From assembly GCA_949316235.1 (NCBI GenBank), contig OX438760.1, forward strand, positions 5,892,501 through 5,956,500: a DNA stretch of 64,000 nucleotides, given 5' to 3'. The notes beneath the pieces are model-generated. The model worked only from the letters and a program-made list of their open reading frames with translations, searched no databases and was not told the DNA's origin. The DNA is from Oegoconia quadripuncta. Its lineage: Eukaryota; Arthropoda; Insecta; Lepidoptera; Autostichidae. Below, piece after piece: positions 11,927 through 23,423 of the stretch. The stretch's first letter is position 1. Every line of letters begins with the position of its first letter. A program made the translations under genes and the position numbers.

Positions 11927-12329
11927 TATTATAATAAATTAATTATTGTGTATTAAATACAATACAATTAATGGTGTAGTTCCGTTTTTCAGCTTTTTCG
12001 GAATACACCCCTAAGGCTGTAATTAGATTACGAAAGAATTGTAGGGGAAAACATCTTATTTTAACTCAATTTACTGAAAACGTAGAATGAATACTTTGCA
12101 ATATTAATATTGAAACAGGTTTTTTAGCATTTGTCAAAATTAATACTATAAGGGGATGAAACTCAGATAGCCCGTCACAACATTCTACAAGGGTATGAAA
12201 CTCTGACAGAATAAAGTGTACATAATTTGTATTGTATTGTAGGTATAACTGTAAATTAAAGTTTAGAAAAATCGACGACATTTATTGAATAAATGAGTAT
12301 ATCATCGAGGTAGATTAGACCAAATATAG

Positions 12330-12770
12330 TGTTAAAGCTAAAAAACTTGAAACGGCTTTACCGATTTCCATCAAACATTGCCATGAACGTATCTATGTCC
12401 GGGTTTAATCTTAAATAAAAAAAATGGAAAAATTTTGAAAATCCTCGAAAGACTATGGTATCATCAAAATACCTACACCAAATAACTGTGTTTAAAGCTG
12501 TGTATGTTTATCTTCGAAACGGCTTACCCGATTTTCAACAAATATTGCTAAGAATATGTCCCCTCCTTTAGTCTTTAGTCTTTCATATTAAATATTGCCA
12601 CCCAAATCCGACCACTCAGATACGTCCTGACAAAGACTGGACACACACACACAACGCCGTCAATTTTCATATAACAAAGTGGCACTCAAATCCGACAACT
12701 CAGATACGTCCAGACAAAGACTGGACACACAAACACATAACACCCGTCGTTTTACGTCAGGGTTTAAAAA
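12330..12770 (-). repeat. Dispersed repeat R3 (CGACGGGTGTTATGTGTTTG family)
   Basis: Reversed ACACCCGTCGTT and two GGACACACA / CTCAGATACGTCC blocks. Other copies: 16505-17060, 18925-19232, 30478-30915 and 43128-43445. Confidence 0.65.
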
Positions 12771-13079
12771 CGGAACCTCATTAACGTAACCAATGTTGAA
12801 AAAATGACAAACTTCCAAACTTGCAAAGATTCGAAAACGAATGAGGATGCGCAGGATGTGACGTTGATGCGAACGTGAATCTGTAATTCGAATACCAACG
12901 ACTCAAAAGTCACACTCCAGTCCTGTTTTAAGATTATGGATGGGTTCATATGGGGTGGGATGGGATGGGATGGGTGAAATGAAGGGTTTCGTCCGCCGTG
13001 TTTTTCACACAATGATTTCCCTTTCCAAAGCAGTAGTAGCTCGGACGTACTGACTGACAGATAAGGCTTTAGCCCACGG

Positions 13080-13848
13080 CCGACAATCGGTGACCGTTTT
13101 TTTGTAGGAGAAAAATGAAATGTACTGATTGCAATGTTCCAACGCCCACGTCCTACAAAAAACCGGTCACAATATTGGTGATAAAAGTATTATCGGTCCT
13201 ACAAAAAGTCTGTCGTGGACGGGCACACTTACGCTGCTTAAGCCTATTGACGAAAAAATCGGCCGATTATCGTTGCTACAAAAAGTCGGTCGTGGGCGGG
13301 CACACTCAACAATAAGCCCTATTTTTACCCGACTGCCCAAGGAAGGAGCGTACCTAATGTTTTTCGAGTGTATGTATGTAAGTAATGTATGCATGTATCT
13401 CTGTTCCTTTGGCGTATCTGATTAAATGGCTTGACCGATTTCGAAGTGCTTGGCGTCGTTAGATTCATCTTGGTACCCGGAGTGTAATAGGATACGATTG
13501 ACGACCTGTTTGGTGTAGTGGTTAGAAATTCTGCTGCTATACCAAAAGGTCGCGGGTTCGAATCCCACTAGGGGCATATGTTTGTATGATGAATACAGAC
13601 ATGTGTTCCCGAGTTATGGATGTTTTTCATTTATATGTGTATTTATTTACAAAAAAAAAGTATTTGTGTAAGTTTATCAAACATTTGGTAACTATAATAC
13701 AAGCCTATTTGCTTAGTGTGGAACTAGATGGCGTGTGTGTATGTGCAAAAATATTTATTATTATTATAAAATACAAAATAGCAAATACATTTTATGGTAA
13801 AACATCCAACATTGTATCCGCAAAATACAAAATATGCTGATAACAATA
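13080..13848 (+). repeat. Dispersed repeats, including R1 split by SINE-B
   Basis: 13080-13313 has CCTACAAAAA(A/G)TCGGT words shared with 9829-9965. 13314-13498 plus 13771-13848 is R1. Confidence 0.65.
13499..13770 (+). mobile_element. SINE-B, full length, nested in another repeat
   Basis: A box TGGTGTAGTGGTTAG and B box GGTTCGAATCCC. It splits a repeat whose unsplit copy is at 60-262. Confidence 0.85.
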
Positions 13849-13924
13849 GAACACAATTGAACACAAATTCAACTCCCTTCCGTGAGGCATAGTACCCATA
13901 CGCTTGCATATTGCCCCGCTGAAT

Positions 13925-13943
13925 GCTGCTGCTGCTGCTGCTG
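13925..13943 (+). repeat. (GCT)n microsatellite
   Basis: Six GCT units. Confidence 0.9.
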
Positions 13944-14689
13944 AGTAAAATAGGCGCTAGTTCTCAGATCCCCAGGGCGTCTACCAGTAGTCTAATGGAT
14001 ATTATTCTTTTTTTTGTGTCAGACAACCTAGGGCCCAAAATCCAACAAATGATATCATCTTACGTTGAAATAAATGCTTGAAGTTTGAATAACGTTTTCG
14101 TTTCATTTTCATTTCATAATTCCCGCGGGACGGGCGAAGTAGCGCCGGGAGACTCTTAAACTTACGAAGATAGAGAAAATACCTAACTATACCTACATTG
14201 AAAATTCACAAAACTCCCAAGAGACTATTATCAACAGATAAACAAACCAACTGTTTATTCACGGTGGAACAACAAGAAAACGAAATATTACTATTATATA
14301 TTTGGTTTATAAACTATATTCCCTTTATTATTACCTATTTCGCGCAAAGCGAACTTCGTTCAATAAAAAAAAAAATCATTGAAAGTCGTCTTATCTTCTC
14401 CGTGGTTGTCAATATGATTTCTAAGTTATTTCTGAGCAAACAAATGGCATGTATTTATTAATTTTACGTATTTAATATTATATATTTAAAGATAAATACA
14501 TAAACTAAGCCTAAACTATAACTAGATAATTTAACTGCACTTAAAACATAATATATTATTGACTACATAACACACATAAATTTAAATGTATACATATATA
14601 TGTACGTTATATAATAATTATTAACTATAAAATACCCCCGTATTGCTACTATTAGTGCAAACCTCATCTACTGGTAGCTTGTATCTTTA

Positions 14690-14812
14690 CCCTAAGGTTA
14701 GCCTGTTAGCGATAAGGCCGCCTTTTTGTGCGATTAATGATGTACGTTGTATTCTTCATGTAGCTTTTGTTAATTGTGCAATAAAAAGTATTTGATTAAT
14801 TGATTATTTATA
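14690..14812 (+). mobile_element. LINE 3' end (GATAAGGCCGCC family)
   Basis: TTAGCGATAAGGCCGCC is followed by GTGCAATAAAAAGTATTTGATT and a TTGATTAATTG tail, a widespread moth LINE 3' end. Relatives are at 31845-31950 and, reversed, 37860-37990. Confidence 0.65.
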
Positions 14813-14839
14813 TATAATTTATTACATGATCGTATTCCA

Positions 14840-15122
14840 CCAACGCCTTTCTATCTTTGGACTACTAGGCGTAGGGATTGATTTCACCCGTATATAGTTA
14901 AAATACCGAATATTCGCACCAAGAAGTAAGAACTCCGACTCTTCATGGATGGAACTCCAAGGCATGGAACTTCCTGATGGTCTTCCCTGAATCCTACAAC
15001 CTTAGGATTTTCAAAATCAGAGTGAATAGGCATTTATTGAGGTCGCGTGCTTCATCTTCGACCACAACTCACTTTCCATCAGTTGAGATTGTGGTCAAAC
15101 GCGTATTCAGTTAATCATGGAA
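14840..15122 (+). mobile_element. LINE 3' fragment, RTAKxWNSLP family
   Basis: Plus-orientation relative of 35507-35816, diverged and frameshifted, ending in the GAGATTGTGGTCAAACG 3' UTR word. Confidence 0.7.
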
Positions 15123-15654
15123 AAACGCCTAAATTATATGAATTTTTTATAAAACTTTATGTGCAATGGTGGCCTGAGCAGTACTCCTATATTGTCCATT
15201 AGTGTTAGATAGGATATGACGAAAGTTATGACGTAGGTATGTATTGAGTATTTGTTAGATTAGTTTAAATGAATGTGGGGGTTATTGTAAGAATGGAATG
15301 TTTGTATGTATGGGCGTGGTAACGTCAACAAAGCGATTCTTAAAACTACATAATATTTCGTTTCGATGTGTGCAGATCGTATGCATGCATGCATATGCAG
15401 ATTTCGTTTCGATGGCGCAGCCAGTGTTAAAAGCTAAGTATCTACGAAAAAGCATATCGTTTTCTCTTTTCAATTGGGTACAATAAGGTTATTGATATAC
15501 AAAATTTTTCTTTCAATTTTATTTTAAAGATTCTAAAAACTTATTAAGAAAGTTTTTATAAAATATCAGACTATTTGGATGATAATCATCCAAGGACGTA
15601 GGTAACCAACTCGTTCGCATATACCAGGCTATTTTACAATCTAATAACGAAATA

Positions 15655-15792
15655 AGAAACCAATCCGAGTTTCTTACTTATTCTTCTCAGGGAAACTTGC
15701 TTCCTAAATAGCAGTAGCTTAAAAAGGGTAACAACTAACTATTTGTTTACCCTGTGTACCTATAAAATAAAGATTAATGACTATTGACTTTT
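15655..15792 (+). mobile_element. LINE 3' end, CR1-like family
   Basis: It contains GAGTTTCTTACTTATTCTTCTC, then TACCCTGTGTACCTATAAAATAAAG and a short tail. A smaller piece with the same end lies at 19945-19998. Confidence 0.6.
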
Positions 15793-16504
15793 TTTTCCAT
15801 GCTCCAGCTGTTTATAACCCTTTTAAGGGGCGTAGTATAATTATTGCTATAAATTACACTTCTCCAAAGAACTTTTCGCTGAAGCATAGTTCACTGAATG
15901 TGCGTTATGGAGTTGGTTCGTGACCAAAATTGTAATAGAAATAAACTTAGCAATGTACTTGGCAATCGGCGAACCTCAAGTTGAGAAAACTCAATTCCCC
16001 AGTCCATAGTGCTCGTAAGTAATACCTACTTCATTTCTGGAAGCAATAGCATTTACAAATGGCCACAGGCACGCCTAAATCTCTTTGAGCAGGCATAAAT
16101 CGTGAGATTTCCATTTCATAAAAATATTTTGTGCTAATTGCGAATTCGCTCCGTGAATTATCAACAATTCCTTTGTAAGCTTTTAAGAACTCGGTATTAT
16201 TTAAGCATTACTTTAACAATTCGCGGCCGAATAGTTTAAATTGAGACCGTAATATAAAAGATGGGTTTGATTCCAGGTTGGCAAAGTTTACAAAATTCCC
16301 TGGACCTTCCCCAAGGGTAATGTCGGGGATTTAGATCGTGTACGCTGAAGACCACGCGAAAAGCGCGAAGGGTCGATTATGTGGCCTATGATTGGCCACC
16401 TATTGTTCATAATCACTTTTTAAGAACGAGCAAATTCTATTTTGTATACAAATAATTTTGGTACTTGCGTTTGGGTCTTTGATACTTTCTGTCTCTCTGG
16501 ATGT

Positions 16505-17060
16505 ATTTTTTAAGCCACGACCATGAACGAAGAGTGTTATGTGTTTGACGAGGCGTATGTATATGTGTGTTCAGTCCTCGTCCGGACGTATCTGTAATAA
16601 GTAAAGCGGGGTCCAATTTGGGTGCTCTTCTAAATGAGGGACAGGTAATATACTTAATAATTTTGTGATACTCTCTTATAAAAGTAAAAGTATACTATGG
16701 ATAGACATCATCATCGTGATTAAGTCGTTTCGAAGATATTTAACACAGTTTTTGGTGCATTTCGAGGGTTTTATAGTATTTAACTTTAAACCGAGGATTT
16801 GGTTCTTAGCCATATTTTAATGTAGCTTTTAACAATACTATGAATAGAAATCATCATCGTGTTTGATGAAAATTGATTAAGTCGTCTCGAAGATATTTTA
16901 ACACAGTTTTTGGTGTATTTTGAGGGTTTTATATATTTTTTTATATTTAACTTTAAACCTAGGGATTGGTTCTTAGCCATGTTTGAATGTAGCTTTTAAT
17001 ATAGTTGGTTTTGTCTATCTTGATAATAATTATAGTCAAAGGGGTCTTCTAAACTTTCAA
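16505..17060 (+). repeat. R3 copy with internal tandem duplication of about 150 bp
   Basis: The block CATCATCGTG ... GATTAAGTCG ... ACACAGTTTTTGGTG ... GGTTCTTAGCCAT occurs at 16695-16832 and again at 16845-17000. Confidence 0.75.
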
Positions 17061-17217
17061 TGTATACTTATTATTAATATTAATTACTATTTGAGATATG
17101 AGAAGTAGCAGTTGTCTCCTAGCCATCGTCGATTGGTAAGTTGGTTGGGTTTTTGATTTTAACAGTCTATATTATACTAGCTTAGAATATGACTCTTAAC
17201 AATATTATCAAGCGAAC

Positions 17218-17960
17218 CCTTAAAGTCAAAATAGTTTATTTCGTAAGTTATAAAAATAACATTTGAAAACGACATGACATACAATTATGGATCGTTCACA
17301 AGGCACACTACGCAGAGAAGAACGAGCAAGAAACTCAGGGGTTGCTTGTTTTAAAAATAAGTATTTTTACCATCTATATATCATTCGATTTAGATAGTCA
17401 GCAATTTTATGATCGCCTGGCACATAGTTCCGTTTAACGGTGGTTTTAAATTTATTTAAAGGCAAATTTTGAATGTCTACCGGAACTTTATTATGAAAGC
17501 GTATTGTCCCTTGATGACTAAGGCCCGTATTAATAAACAATTCTCAATACAAGTCTTGAGGCTGTATCACCCGAGGTGCGTCTTAAGCAGTTGACGCTAT
17601 CTCAAGCTACGTGCTAATTTATAAACCAATCTTGAGGTCTACTCAGCTGAGATCATTTCTCAAGAATTCGCCTCAGCGGCGAATGAATGACAGTCTTGAG
17701 TTTCGTTTATTAATACGTGAAACTCGGCGCACGTCTCAAGTGAGTACTGCTTGAGTATGCACTGCGTTTCAGGTCTCAAGTAAGGTTTATTAATCAACAC
17801 GTTTACTTGAGACCGGTCACAAAACTATTCTCAATCTTGAGAACGGTTTATTAATACGGGCCTTAGAGACTTTGTGTAAGCGACTGATATGCGCAGGAAG
17901 TTTATACTTAATCTTGTATTTACAAAATGTGTTTCACAATTTTTCCTGTTTAGGAAAACT
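17218..17960 (-). mobile_element. 5'-truncated copy of the same retrotransposon family, split by a MITE
   Basis: The 3'-UTR word (GAGAAGAACGAGCAAGAAACTC on the plus strand) lies near 17315 and the RT C-terminus around 17400-17520. The reading resumes after the MITE at 17522-17866. The continuity across the MITE shows that it inserted later. Confidence 0.7.
17522..17866. mobile_element. MITE family 1 (GGCCCGTATTAATAAAC termini), long copy
   Basis: Termini GGCCCGTATTAATAAAC and GTTTATTAATACGGGCC are flanked by CTAA/TTAG. The interior is rich in TTGAGAC/CTCAAG words. It interrupts a LINE fragment. Confidence 0.82.
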
Positions 17961-18755
17961 AATTGCACATACTTTGTAACGTATTAAGTTTTCGTAAATA
18001 TATCGAGGAGTGATCCCCAACTTGACTGGTTTGCTACTAGGTATTTAATAGCCGTTGAAGGGTTTCATTTACGCATCTCTCTACTCTATCATGAGATTAG
18101 CTCGATGTTACCGTATTATATATATGTCACGAATAGCGATAAATTAGCGATGGAATTTATAATGTGGTAAGTCTTATGAATACCATTGTGCGCGGTTTGC
18201 TACAAGAAGTGAACCTGGTGGCGCTGGTATCACCGGAAGCGCGGTGACACATCAACGACCGTGAGTGATTCTGATTATCTACTATCACCGACGCTTGGAA
18301 GAATCAGGTGAGTCGTTATTAATAAGAAGTTGGTCATGGAATTTGAGCAAGGAGAAATTATAAACTAGCCAGGCTGAATTCCACAGACTGCACGCGAGGG
18401 CCAAGTTGTATGGCATGAGGCGGCGTGCATCACCAGAAAGCAGAAAGCATCTCGGGTTCCATGATCATAATTTAATATTAAAATTTATGTGATGTGATGG
18501 TAATTTAAGGTTATCTGGCCTAGTGTCATTCTGATATCCTATTCGCCTGTATTGGTTTGATATTATATTGCAATTTCCCGAGCTACCCTATACCACGAGA
18601 GGCTGTCACCATCCCTGGCGCTAGCAACGCCCGCGTTTCCCCGACATATAGCATTGTCAGCTATTTTAATAACTATAAACTCAATATGCTAACATAGATA
18701 ATTTAAAGAGACCAGTAATTAGATGTCTGCCTCCCTTTCCTCCATATTGCTCTGC

Positions 18756-18787
18756 CCACAGACCAACTACGGGTGGTTGGTCTGTGG
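18756..18787. repeat. Perfect hairpin, 12-bp arms
   Basis: CCACAGACCAAC pairs with GTTGGTCTGTGG around TACGGGTG. Confidence 0.8.
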
Positions 18788-18924
18788 CCATGCCTGACAA
18801 AGTACATGTGTATGTTAGCACTTACCTACGAATTGTAAGTAGGTATAACTAGTAATATGGTTGCCATGTCGGCCCCAATTTGGCTGGCGCTAGACAAATC
18901 GGAACGTCTAATTGCACTTTATAG

Positions 18925-18948
18925 ACTGAACACACACACACGCACGCA

Positions 18949-18980
<32 letters not shown>

Positions 18981-19232
18981 ACGCCGTCAAACATACAGGG
19001 TGAAAAATTCGTGTTTTCCGATTTACTGGTGAATCCACTCCTGATTACGAACAACTTTGTCCAATGAAGTATAGTCGAATGGTTTACTTTGTATGGGTAA
19101 TCGCATTTTTTTTGATCGATTTCGACCTTGGTTCCTTGGGGAAAGTTGATCGTAATCAATAGTGGCCGTCACCAGTTAATGGGAATTACACGAATTCAAA
19201 TTCAACTTGTATGACACCCGTCGTTTCTTTTC
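18925..19232 (-). repeat. R3 copy with a (CACG)n/(CA)n tract and an insertion
   Basis: The simple-repeat tract at 18930-18980 and ACACCCGTCGTTTC at 19215 are the two ends. About 200 bp between 19000 and 19205 is not part of R3. Confidence 0.6.
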
Positions 19233-19348
19233 GGGGGTGAACTGGCTGAAAACACAGCAGGTACAGCAAGGCGCCGGTCTGCCCAAAAAGACACAATCTC
19301 GAAGCTTCATTCCGCTACGAAACACCATCGATTAAGTGCTTGTTAAAA

Positions 19349-19522
19349 ATGTTTACTTTAATTAGTTTGTCTTTAATTATTCTCGGGCCCACGGCAATCT
19401 TCAGTAGGCACCATACCTTTGTCAATCCTTTTTACAGTGGCGAGATTGCAGAATATCCAACTACGGAAACTCTTCAAGAAAAGGATAATTTTCATTCCGA
19501 AAATTCACTTTTTAACAAATAA
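19349..19522 (+). CDS. Possible small secreted peptide ORF, unrecognised
   Basis: A 57-codon frame starts at ATG 19349. The N-terminus MFTLISLSLIILGPTAIFS looks like a signal peptide (short, hydrophobic, small residues before Ser). It is followed by a polar tail ending in a stop. No cysteine pattern or cleavage-rich repeat is seen. It abuts the repeat at 19525. Chance is a real possibility in AT-rich DNA. Confidence 0.18.
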   Translation: MFTLISLSLIILGPTAIFSRHHTFVNPFYSGEIAEYPTTETLQEKDNFHSENSLFNK

Positions 19523-19524
19523 AA

Positions 19525-20057
19525 CCACCGACTTCACTAAATCAGCCACTATAGTTATTTTCTATGTTCACTATCGCAATTATTATTATTTCTGGCATAT
19601 ATGAAAAAATATCTTCCGATGCCTGCGCCACTGTTAAAAGTAAATCAATCTAGGTACATTAGGAAAAATCGGCCCGATTATCGGTTTTCGGAAATCGGAA
19701 AGCAATCATCGCCGCCCATGGACATGGTTTTACAAAAAATCTGTCTAGCCTTAAAGTTACACATTGGCGCCGACTTCGGGAGACACTTTTTTAAGCGTTT
19801 CTGTTATTTATAATAATTACAAAAAACTATTGACCCGATTGTATTGAAATTTAAATGGGACCAATTGGAGAGTATCCCCTTTCATTTACAAAAAGAATCA
19901 CGGAAATCAACCGTCAAATCTCTGAGTTATCGGTGCTGACTATTTTAAGTGGTTACCCTGTGTCCTACAAAATAAAGCATTTTAGACTTTGACTTTAAAT
20001 AAAAAAATACAAACGGCCGAATTGATAACCTCCTACTTTTTAAAGTCGGTTAAAAAG
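19525..20057. mobile_element. Repeat with ACCGACTTC/GAAGTCGGT-type ends
   Basis: ACCACCGACTTCAC at left; GGCCGAATTGATAACCTCCT and TTTTTAAAGTCGGTTAAAA at right. A copy lies at 41960-42598. Confidence 0.5.
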
Positions 20058-20394
20058 CGGCGATATCGGTTCCGCAATTCCGGAAGGAAATTTGAATGAT
20101 AACAATAAAATGATTGAGAGGTTGCCAACGTCTACATCCACAACAAGATAGAGCTATGTGATATTATATCTAAGTAATAATATGTATATAACCTAATCTA
20201 TGACGCTAAAACAGATTTAATCATGGACGTGTTATATTCCCGTTACCTCCATAGCCGGATTCTTCTTTTAAATGTCTCATTGTATTATTTGAATAGGCAA
20301 ATATCAGCGCGTGCCAATTTTTAACGGAATAAAGAAAGTAAGCGCTGTTAGATTGTACGCGAATTAAAAGTAAATGGAGTAAACATTTTGTAAT

Positions 20395-20492
20395 CCGGGT
20401 CAGTACGCTTCCAACTTCGACCTCATCTTCACTTAACATCAGGTGTGATTGAGGTCAAGTACCAACCCGTTGACCATAAAAACAAAAATAAA
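20395..20492 (+). mobile_element. SINE-A, 3' end only
   Basis: CCGGGTCAGTACGCTTCCAA to the A-rich tail. Confidence 0.8.
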
Positions 20493-20774
20493 AAATATCC
20501 TCATGAAAGAAAAACATTGTTTTAATTAAATCTTAACTTCACGGTAAACATTAGTCGTGTTCTTTGCAAATATATATTTTTTGTTTTATTTTTGAGAAAC
20601 TACATGCTTCAGCCGTAATTAGGCACCATCTTTGCTTCCAATAGAATATTCTAACTCATAATCAGCAAGAATGGTTTACTTCCTCTGCAGTCATTACTAT
20701 ATTCTAGATTTGTTTGTATCGCATTTTCCACTCTAAAGCATAATAAAAGAGTCTTGAAAATTTTGATAACTCAC

Positions 20775-20903
20775 ATGTGGTGACCCGATAGACTTCCTGC
20801 TATCAGTGTTGCTGGGCTGACGGGAGAAACTGGGCGCGTGGATGCTGAGCGGTGACCCTGGCTCCGAGTCCGTCCGCCCGTCGTTGCTGCTGTTACCCTG
20901 GTC
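20775..20903 (-). CDS. Rph: Rph exon 5: Ser/Pro-rich linker
   Basis: This is a 129-nt symmetric exon (phase 0/0, 43 codons). The acceptor is TTCTGCAG|GAC at 20904 and the donor is CAT|GTGAGT at 20774. It is GC-rich against an AT-rich background and encodes a Ser/Pro/Asn-rich, low-complexity peptide (DQGNSSNDGRTDSEPGSP... to RKSIGSPH). Its assignment to Rph is inference from strand, position 2.4 kb downstream of exon 4, matching phase, and the disordered linker expected between zinc finger and C2 domains. Several Ser/Thr-Pro and Arg-x-x-Ser sites could be phosphorylated, as rabphilin linkers are. The remaining exons (C2A and C2B if present) were not found between here and position 1. Confidence 0.72.
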
Positions 20904-21029
20904 CTGCAGAATGACGTGGTTGTTTAAACAGATGGTAAACCTCTTCCAGATGGTTAAAATATCAGAAACAGAAATGAGAGTTGGTGACGTGATAATAATT
21001 ATATAAACACAGTTCCATATACTAACCAA

Positions 21030-21105
21030 CTAGGCTTGTAAAGGATAGGCTTGTAAAGGATACCAAATGGTTGATATATACATACATGCATTTTTTTTAA
21101 TATAC
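21030..21105 (-). mobile_element. SINE-B fragment
   Basis: ACTAGGCTTGTA with a local direct duplication (AGGCTTGTAAAGGATA twice) and ATGGTTGAT match the 3' body of SINE-B. Confidence 0.5.
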
Positions 21106-21425
21106 ATACATCATCATTATCAACCCGTAAACATCCCACTGCAGGGAAGGCCTTGCCTCGTATAATGAGGGAGTAGACGCCTTAGTCCACCACGCTGGCC
21201 CAATAATTGTTGGGTACTTCACATGCCTTTGAATTTTTATTTTTCATAGGCATGCAGGATTCCTCACGATGTTTTCCTTCACCATTTAAGAGCAGTAGGA
21301 TAAATGCACATAAGTAATTAAATTTAATAACTCATTGGAACATGCCCTGCCTGGGAATCGAAACCGGACCTTCCAAATTACCGCGTCTTAACCGCTCATA
21401 CACCGACACACTTCGTAATACAAAC
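21105..21425 (-). mobile_element. SINE-C (tRNA-derived, ATGATG tail)
   Basis: The minus strand has a tRNA-like head with GAGCGGTTAAGACG (A box) and GGTTTCGATTCCC (B box). The family body (GCATGTGAAG, CACGCTGGCCCAA reversed) and a TGATGATG tail follow. A 3' fragment lies at 33298-33370. Confidence 0.75.
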
Positions 21426-21489
21426 TAAAAACGATTACTAGGAACAGTCAGTACTTAGCGTATTCTCCAACTAATGACAAAACCGAGTC

Positions 21490-21828
21490 ATATACCGGAT
21501 GAGTTTTTTTACGGCAAGGAAAAAAATAGAGCATATTAGGTAAGTGAGATAAATGGTATTGGCAATAGTATTATATTTGTAGCCTATTCCACATAATTAC
21601 AAAATTAAATTTAATAAATGATAAAAACTTGAAGAAAATATGACTTCCAAATTGGTAGGAACCATACGAATCCCGCCAGCCGTATATCAATCTCCGGCGG
21701 TTACGAGCTTCGATGATGGTTGTGCAAAAAATAATTAAACTACCTATGCTAATACCTTCTATTTCACTGGCCGAATATGCCCTATTTTTTCTTTACGGTA
21801 AAAACTCATCCGGTATATGAAGCTGGTA
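21490..21828. mobile_element. Mariner-type MITE (TATACCGGATGAG family)
   Basis: Both termini are intact (TATACCGGATGAG / CTCATCCGGTATA), consistent with a TA target duplication. It is about 340 bp, in Rph intron 4. Confidence 0.82.
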
Positions 21829-21861
21829 ATAAAACTGCATAATCAGCTCACGCGTAGCGCT

Positions 21862-22230
21862 CTAGAATGCTTTCATGGGAGAATTGCTGGCCGTAAGTGC
21901 ATTTAACCTCTTTCTGCTGCCAAGGGGAATGTAGTTATTGTGTCGTTGACATCTTTCGGTGAGTACTCCAGAAAAATAAGTTTTTTTTTGTGATGTAGGT
22001 ACATACATACTAAGGTCACGCATGTTCGTAGGGGTATAGGCAGAGATCACAGACTCCCACTTGCTACGATCCTGACACACCTCTTTCGCTTCGTTCACTC
22101 TCATAAGGTTGTCCATACATGCTTGTCGGTTTAGGGTACTCTTGACGTGGCCTTTCTTTAAGACGTCCCCGATTTGATCATGGTACGTTCGCCGTGGTCT
22201 TCCCCGACCCACACTACCATCCACATTCAC
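21862..22230 (-). pseudogene. LINE ORF2 C-terminal fragment ([13 protein letters not shown])
   Basis: The minus-strand frame begins with a [20 protein letters not shown] segment, then [10 protein letters not shown], then [15 protein letters not shown](I)SAY. These are recognisable LINE tail words. The reading then runs into non-conserved sequence. The same family is present at the right edge (63815-64000). Confidence 0.7.
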
Positions 22231-22354
22231 AGTGTAAGTATGTCTCTTTCGTTAGTCTTCTTTCATTCATGGGGAGTAACTTCCTAAAATTCTTAATTCC
22301 TGATTTCTTTGACGAAGGATAGAGTAACTATCAGTAATAGAATAAAAATGTTTC

Positions 22355-22572
22355 TGAGGCTTGCTTTAGGTATAGTACAGGTATTTAGTTATAAAACTTC
22401 CGATATTAAATTAAAGTTACCACTGTGAACTTTTCATAAATATAAAGCCGTTAGTGATCGATTTTTTTTGATAATAGTTACAATAGTCCTAAGTAAGTAT
22501 ATTCCCTGACGCAATGAAATTCACAGAGGTAATTTTATTCAAATATCTACACTATACCTAAAACAGGCTACC
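22355..22572. mobile_element. MITE family 4 (GCTTTAGGTATAGT termini)
   Basis: The left GCTTTAGGTATAGTACAGG ... CCACTGTGAAC is inverted at right as ATGAAATTCACAG ... CTATACCTAAAACAGGC. Confidence 0.65.
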
Positions 22573-22839
22573 GATTTCTTAAAAAACATTTTTATTCCAT
22601 CACTGATAGGTACAGTGCAAAAAATTTGTGTAAATCACCCCCTTTTTTACGTTCTCGTGAAAAATTATCATATTTCCCGTTCCCCTGAGAACTTCGCAAA
22701 ATCTGTTCTAAGCCGAAGTATAAATGAACTACCTACCTATCAAATACCGGCTTCCTAGGTCAAGTAGTTTTCGAGAATTCGTGTTTAGTCAGTGAGTGAG
22801 TGACCTTGCGCTTTGATATCATCATCATCTTATTTAAGA

Positions 22840-23025
22840 GCCATGCTCTTGTCGGTGGAGTAATTGAGAATAGAAGAGGGAAAATGCTGGGACACCTTAT
22901 ACGACACGATGATTTCATCAGAACCATAATAGAAGGAAGAATAGAGGGGAAAAGAAAAAGAGGAAGACCGAGAATGAGCTACATGCAGCAGATAAAAGAG
23001 AAGTTGAACGTCGCGTCGCTTTGAT
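22840..23025 (+). pseudogene. LINE ORF2 C-terminal fragment (LGHLIRHDDF ... GKRKRGRPR)
   Basis: The encoded peptide GKMLGHLIRHDDFIRTIIEG followed by GKRKRGRPRMSYMQQIKEKL matches the basic terminal segment of many LINE ORF2 proteins. The stop is at about 23024. It is only a 5'-truncated remnant inside Rph intron 4. Confidence 0.7.
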
Positions 23026-23137
23026 TTCTAGATCAGAAATATAGATGAACTAAACTTACGAAAAAAAAATGTGTTGAGATTGTATTGAGCATGTCTGGAA
23101 GGTTACATGGCTGTTGATGTAAAGTAGGTCTACAATA

Positions 23138-23182
23138 CAATACAATACAAATACACTTTATTGCACAACAAAAAAGAAAATA
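23138..23182 (-). mobile_element. LINE/SINE 3' tail (TTGTA)n
   Basis: On the minus strand GTGCAATAAAGTGTATTTG is followed by a TTGTATTGTATTG microsatellite tail. It sits about 90 bp from the Rph exon 4 donor. Confidence 0.55.
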
Positions 23183-23272
23183 CAGTTTCAGAAAAATGGT
23201 AAGAATTGAATGTATAATTTGGAGACTTCATCACTAAAAGCGATCTATTCCAGGCAACCTTCGTGTACCTAC

Positions 23273-23423
23273 CTGTAAGGCTTTCGCTAGCTCCATATCG
23301 TTGTACCGTCCAGTCTGTCGCCTCTCCGGCAGTATATACTTGGGCAGAGACTTGAAGAACCAAGCGCCCGATTTCTTCCACATCTCTCTCGTTTCCGCGC
23401 AAAGGTTGCACATATACTGCTCT
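23273..23423 (-). CDS. Rph: Rph exon 4: last zinc-finger pair and SGAWF motif
   Basis: The acceptor is GTTCCAG|A at 23424 and the donor is TTACAG|GTAGGT at 23272. The exon reads 1 + 50 codons and ends in phase 0. It begins EQYMCNLCAETREMWKKSG and continues AWFFKSLPKYILPERR. This supplies the fourth CxxC and the SGAWF(F/Y)K motif that is diagnostic of rabphilin, Noc2 and Slp-type Rab effectors and contacts Rab in known structures. The end (YNDMELAKALQ) begins the variable linker. It is separated from exon 3 by a roughly 11.7-kb intron that contains an opposite-strand retrotransposon. Identification is firm; rabphilin versus Noc2 cannot be settled without the C-terminus. Confidence 0.92.

Larger units (their letters stand above)
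1..20774. other. TE-rich segment left of Rph exon 5, with no recognised host exon
   Basis: It probably belongs to a long Rph intron or 3' flank. Unlisted stretches (for example 714-1160, 6205-6885, 7030-7775, 8575-9375, 10590-11540, 15125-15650, 15795-16500, 17960-18750) are AT-rich with no credible ORF. I saw nothing resembling C2 domains on the minus strand. Confidence 0.6.
20904..23272 (-). other. Rph intron 4 (about 2.4 kb)
   Basis: Filled with SINE-C, a mariner-type MITE, MITE family 4 and two LINE tails. Confidence 0.75.

Noticed and set aside
1..20774. Rabphilin C2A/C2B exons
   Set aside because: Searched by eye on the minus strand for C2 motifs; none found. They may lie further left or the protein may be Noc2-like without C2 domains.
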